Assembly (NCBI RefSeq): GCF_030936135.1
Contig: NC_082598.1
Span: forward strand, 14,946,687 to 15,010,686
Direction of reading: 5' to 3'
Length of the DNA: 64,000 nt
DNA from: Gavia stellata
Lineage: Eukaryota > Chordata > Aves > Gaviiformes > Gaviidae
This document shows positions 59,001 through 64,000 of the stretch, piece by piece. The position numbers were made by a program, and so were the translations under genes. Below the pieces are notes generated by a model that saw nothing but the letters and a program-made list of their open reading frames with translations, did no database searches and was not told where the DNA came from. Each line of letters starts with the position of its first letter. Position 1 is the stretch's first letter.

Positions 59001-62000
59001 TTTCCCCAAGCGACAACATTTCCTTCCTCAACACAAGATTATTCACCAGAAACATAATTTAGAGGACACGTGTAAATAGACTTTTTTAAAAGCTGTTAGG
59101 GATTTTGCTTGCTTTTACAAAATGAGAATGGGTCGGTATTAGGCATGGAGATAAATTTTTTTCTACAGGAGGTATAATTTTTGGCTTTTTATAGAAATAA
59201 AGGCTGGATGTTTTCATCGTAAAAATGCATTTGTTTTTATACACTTACATGCATACCTATGTTCATTTATATATATCTATACACACAGGCACAAATATAT
59301 TTCATCATATTTACAGGGTAATTAAATGTATTTCTCTCTATATAAATACAAAATGTGCAAATTCATCCAGAAGGAAGCAAGTCAGATGTTAAAATTTTAC
59401 TATTATTCTTTCATCACAACAATCAAATACAAGTACACAGTCTTCCCAGATGTTCAAAAGGTGTTTTGGCTGTTGAGAGTTGAGAATCTTTGAAAATCCA
59501 AACTTGAATTATGCAGTGAGAGGGAGTGTACAAAATTCTTTCTCTCAACTATTTTATATTCAAAGCGTTTTTATAATGATTTGCTGATTGATCTTTTTCT
59601 ATAACCATTTTGAGACAGATAGCAAGAAGAGGAGATGATTTAGAAGTACCTCTTGGATGTCTCTCAGCGGCAGATATTAAACAATGCTTTTGTCTTTCCC
59701 ATTCAGAGAAACAAAGGTGCAAACTTCTTGACAACGTGCAAAGAGTTTCTGCTTCATCAGGAGATAAAATATGTTGCATAACCTTTCAAAACATCCAGTT
59801 TAGGTAACACAGTATCTGAATTTTAAATGGCATCTTAGGTAGAAGTATTTTCTGTATTAAACAACTGCTTTGATAATTCAAATAATGCCCTTCTCTGAAA
59901 AATAATGTTTGCAAAGGGTGAGAGTTTCGTAGGTTAAATGGGATAGAAAAGTGCAAATTCGAGGACTGGCTCAGCAGCACTGAACAAAGTAGGCAAGACT
60001 GAACGTCCTGGCAATAGCAGAGCCACATCTGAGGACAGGGAAGGAAACAGTTGGGTAGGAGGCAGGGAGAGAATTTTAGGGGGGCAATGAGAGAAACCAG
60101 CTGAGGGGCCAGCAAGCCAGAAATTTGGTGGCAATAGAAGAAGAAGGCAAGGGACCAGGAGGAATCGATACTGTCCCAGGTAGCTGAGGCAGGGGTGGTA
60201 ACAGAGGTCGGTAGTTTTTGGAGTGAGTGGGTGAAAGGTGGCTGGAAGGGGTCCGGATGGAGTCTGGGCAGTGAGGGCTCATGGGGCTCTGGGAGGCCAT
60301 AGAGAGATGGGTGAGATTTCTGTGAGGAAGCTGACAGAAGAGGGCTGAGAGTGGACAACTCACCCACCCCTTCCCCTCCCAGGATCCACAGACTCTCCTG
60401 CTCTGTGCAGTACCCACCTACCACTTCTGATTAACTTCAATATTGCCACTGCATTTTATCATTGAACAGATACAAGGCAAGTGTCAGTCTACTGAGTAGC
60501 AGATGACCCAATATCATATTTATTCCACTGTGTTAAAGCTTGGAAAATAACTTCCACAGCAACACCCTATATCATCCTGCAAGGAATACTTAGTCAAGGA
60601 GCGGTGCGCAAAGAGGGCTTTGAGATCATCTTCCCACTGTGCTGGATAGTGCTGTTTTCGCTGTAGGATGGTAGGGCATTTTAGAGGTTTGTCCTAGTTC
60701 TGCTGGATTGGTAGAAGCAAGTCTGTCTTCCAGAAACTTTCTGAAGGTTCCTAGTCCCATCTGAAATCTCTGGTAGAATGGCCCTCAGTATGTCAGAACT
60801 ATGATTTCTTTAATCTGTGCTTATTTGCACAAACATAGTCAAAATCTGCTGCTATATATTGAATGCATATATTCATTGTGAAAAGCTGATCTCCTGTGGT
60901 GACTTGTAACATGACATTATGGAGTTGACTCTTAGTGACTCAAGCCCAAATCTGCCAATGTGCAAGTACAAAAGATGTGGGGATTCTGCTTTCTGTTAAA
61001 TACAAGTATTAGCAATATTTTTTCAAATACAAAGGTACCAACTTCTACTATTGGTTTGCCTAAGGAGTACAGATACTTTTGTACAGTGATGGGACAGTTG
61101 GAAATGAGCTTAAGAGACAGAAAGCTTAACTTCATAAATAAATAGTTATGTATCAGGTAATATCTAATAGGAAAATATTCAGTTCTATACTATACAAGAC
61201 TCATGCTGGTTTACATCTTTGCAGAATGCTTCTCTTTTTTTTTATTTCTTTTTTTTTTTTTTTTAACCTTTTAGTGGCTTCTGTCAGGATACCCGGGTGA
61301 TGGCAACAGCCTGCAGAGATCTGCAGAGTAAACTCCAAAATTTAAATCTTTTGCTTATGTACTGTTTGGATGAGAAGTGACAAATCCTCTGCTTGAATGT
61401 ATTCACCACGTTAGCACAAAGACCTGCATCAGGTAAAACTGAACATCTCTTACCTGCCCTCCCTCTGGGTCCATGCATACCACAGTCTTGCCCCAGATTT
61501 GAGAAGGGGAGGCAGTGCCCCTGCTCACGCTGCAGCTCAGCATCTCTCCTTGGAGGCTGCAGAAGCTTAATCTATCTGTTTTCAGCAGGGCCTCTAACCA
61601 CCAGACTGTGATACACGTTGCAAGTACTGTCTTTACTGGCTATGTTTCTGAGTCAAGCTGAATGGCAGGCTCTAAGTGTGCTCAGTAAATCAAGCAAGTG
61701 GCAGCAATGCAGGGATACCTAGTCTCCAGTTCACCCAGTTGGTGGGAAGGTATCTCAGCAAAAATGGAGGCCAATGGGGTGTATGTGATGGCACAACTTT
61801 AGGCACTTGGAGACAATATTGCCTTAAAAATCAGCTGGCTGTGGAAGTGGGATTTTTTTTCAAGTCTGTTGTCCTAAATTTAGGCACCTAAATTCCACGT
61901 AAATGGAAATGTAAGCATTTTAATACCTTTTAGGTTACAGATGTATTTACTCAAGTATGCCTGTACATGTTGCAAATGAATCTGGATCCCAGCTGCACAG

Positions 62001-64000
62001 GCTTTGAAATGCAACAGGAAAATGTGTAAATCGAATGACTTTGCAAGCCCAGATTAAGCAGGATTGCCCCTTTTCACTTGTGAGCATCACCTGGTTCAGC
62101 ATCTGCTTTATAGTCTCTCACTGTGAGCTGAAGTAAAGCACTGGCCCCCACATACTACTGCATCCATTCAGGTACAGGGACTATTAAAACACCCTGGAGC
62201 AGGGTTTTGCAGCACTGAGACCAATGGATGTAAAATAAGGAGCATCCTATGCGATGTGCCCCCCACCTCGGGCTGGCCGGAGAATGGCTTGTGCTATATC
62301 TGTGCGTCTTTGCATGTCCAGGCAGCCTCAGGGAGGCTAAAAGATGTCCTTAACTTCACGTTTCTGGGCTGAGAGCTTTATTTTGTGGCTCAAAGAGGCA
62401 CAGCCGACTTTCAGTTGCTTTTTTAAAGGATGGTATGCTTCAGTGCCTTGTGTATAAAAGCAAATGCAATGAATTCAGTGATGGCAGCAATACAAACTTT
62501 GTAACTTTAATCTGCTAGGACAGATCATTCAGTGGTGAAGATGATTTAAAAGAGATGACTTTGCCATTCTAAAATTGTCTTTTTTGTTGTCTCTCCTCTT
62601 CTCTCCTTCTTAATATCCTAGCATATTAGCTGGAGCACTAGAGAGAATTGTTTGGTACAGGAAGAAAAGTTATTTTCTATTTGGTTAGATATAATAAATT
62701 GTCCTAAAGGTGTCTGATAGTCTCCTTAGGGAGCCGCTAATCAATAGCTGGAGGAAACCTACTTTCCAGATCTTTCCTCTAGCCAAGATCTCAACTTTCT
62801 TCTTTCTGGGCTCCCTTCTTCTTCCCAAGATGACTACTTCTTTTTGGGAACCCTGCTTTTCTGCACCACCTCTGCTTTCCAGGACCCTAAGCACCACATA
62901 GTCTATATGCAGAAGCCCATTGCGTGAGCAGCCTCCTAATCGGTGACTGTCTCACACCTCTTTATTACTGGAGGATTCAGAATGTGCCACTTTAGTTCAG
63001 TTCAGGTTTTATCAACATTTACCTGTCTGTATTGGTTGCAGTAGCAGGCTTCTGCTTGAGAGTTCAAAAGTTTGATTTCAGATGCTAACCCCTGCTCTTC
63101 CATACCAGTCATCTGCAGCCCGTTAGTGTTCACAATTTAAGTTCTTTCTTTCACCTACAACAGCTAGGAAGGATTATATGCCAGAAATTGTCCTCCACAA
63201 ACTCTATTTTCTTTTTCCCCATGAAGGAGCTCCGAATTCAGAGGAGACTCATTTCTTCATGTCTTGTTCTGTGTTCGAGTCAGTGGCTTTCAGGTCATAT
63301 GAAAATACCTCCGTGGCTCTGTGCATTCTTCCTATTTGGCAAGCTGTGACAGTCTGAGGCCAGACTGCACCTGGGCCTCTGGCTTACCTGCGACTGACCT
63401 GTGGCTGAAGTGAGGATGGACCATTCAAGGTCCATCAGGGTGGTGGATTGATTGTAGTTTTGTTCCAGTATTGGAGCCAGACTATCTCCCTTTAATAATC
63501 TGTTCTTGGAGAAGAGAGATGTCCATTTTCCTAAGTAAGTCCTTGGATTTGTTCTTGGAGGTTTCATTTGTTGCTTGTGTCAGGTTATGAAGTTCCCGCT
63601 ACTCTTAACTATTCAGTTAAGCCTCTGACTCTGTTGGACTTAGTGGGATCTGCATCAGCCTTGGGTGCCAGCAGTTTGGATTGACATTATAGCTATTGAG
63701 GCTTTGAACAGTGGCAATGTAGTCCTCCCATGCTCCTTCTTCTTGCCTTCTCTACAGGATGAACTACGTACTATGACCAGTCCCCATCTTTATGAGTTAG
63801 AATATCTATACTCAGGAAGAAAATACAGGAAAGAAGGAGAAGGATGAAATACAAGAAAAAGTGAATAGCTACATAAAGACTTGCTGTTTACGGTCCCAGC
63901 ATCGCATGCAAGGCTGGCTCTTCATGAACTGGCTGTACCTGTATATCTCCTTTCTCCAGCAAGGACAGATTTGTAGGCAGCTCATGCCCAGGCTCACACT
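53066..64000. other. Sequence downstream of DRD5, no gene recognised
   Basis: About 11 kb of mostly AT-rich sequence. In human, SLC2A9 runs toward DRD5 on the opposite strand; I looked for GLUT9-like exons on the - strand and saw none, so its 3' end is probably outside the window. Simple-sequence tracts include a C12 run (56520-56531), T runs at about 58989-59003 and 61236-61265, and a purine-rich stretch at 59990-60380 in which the opposite strand is open for 212 codons without recognisable features. Confidence 0.55.

Noticed and set aside
53066-64000. SLC2A9 (GLUT9) exons on the minus strand
   Set aside because: No sugar-transporter motif such as PETK or a GRR-type signature was found in any minus-strand frame. 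The gene may begin beyond the right edge.
1-64000. CRISPR arrays, tRNA or rRNA genes, bacterial operons, integrated viral genomes
   Set aside because: No regularly spaced repeats with unique spacers, no cloverleaf or A/B box pair, and no viral coding genes were found. Gene structure is that of a vertebrate nuclear genome.

Overview
The window is vertebrate nuclear DNA, almost certainly from a bird. Coding sequence is split into short exons with GT-AG introns, each gene starts in a CpG island, and the recognisable interspersed repeats are decayed 3' ends of CR1 LINEs, the dominant avian retroposon. The dopamine receptor and otopetrin proteins are close to their mammalian orthologues, with features I associate with avian D1B/DRD5. 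The species cannot be named from sequence alone.

Three protein-coding genes, all on the + strand, could be reconstructed to base resolution. (1) TMEM128, 11979-16867 coding, four coding exons, 170 aa, plus a probable spliced 3'UTR exon ending near 20240. (2) OTOP1 (otopetrin-1 proton channel), 23050-37899 coding, six exons, 576 aa. (3) DRD5 (D1B dopamine receptor), 50998-52455, a single uninterrupted coding exon, 485 aa. For the two spliced genes the exon lengths sum to a whole number of codons, the phases agree at every junction and all introns are GT-AG.

Layout. 1-11690 is gene-poor, AT-rich sequence upstream of TMEM128 in which I find no recognisable coding exon (LYAR, the human neighbour, is not seen). 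11690-20240 is TMEM128. 20240-22440 is intergenic with a CR1 copy. 22440-38640 is OTOP1, with a 5.8 kb first intron carrying a pentanucleotide array and two CR1-type remnants. 38640-50000 is an intergenic stretch with one CR1 copy and several AT-rich, homeodomain-motif-rich segments that look like candidate enhancers. 50020-53060 is DRD5, entered through a very GC-rich island containing a minisatellite. 53060-64000 holds no gene I can support.

The genes do not form a pathway: a four-pass membrane protein of unclear role, a proton channel of vestibular and taste cells, and a Gs/Golf-coupled receptor. What ties them together is gene order. OTOP1 and DRD5 are neighbours here but several megabases apart on human 4p16, in a way that a single inversion would explain. 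I found no previously undescribed biological system; the items worth a second look are regulatory, structural or evolutionary.
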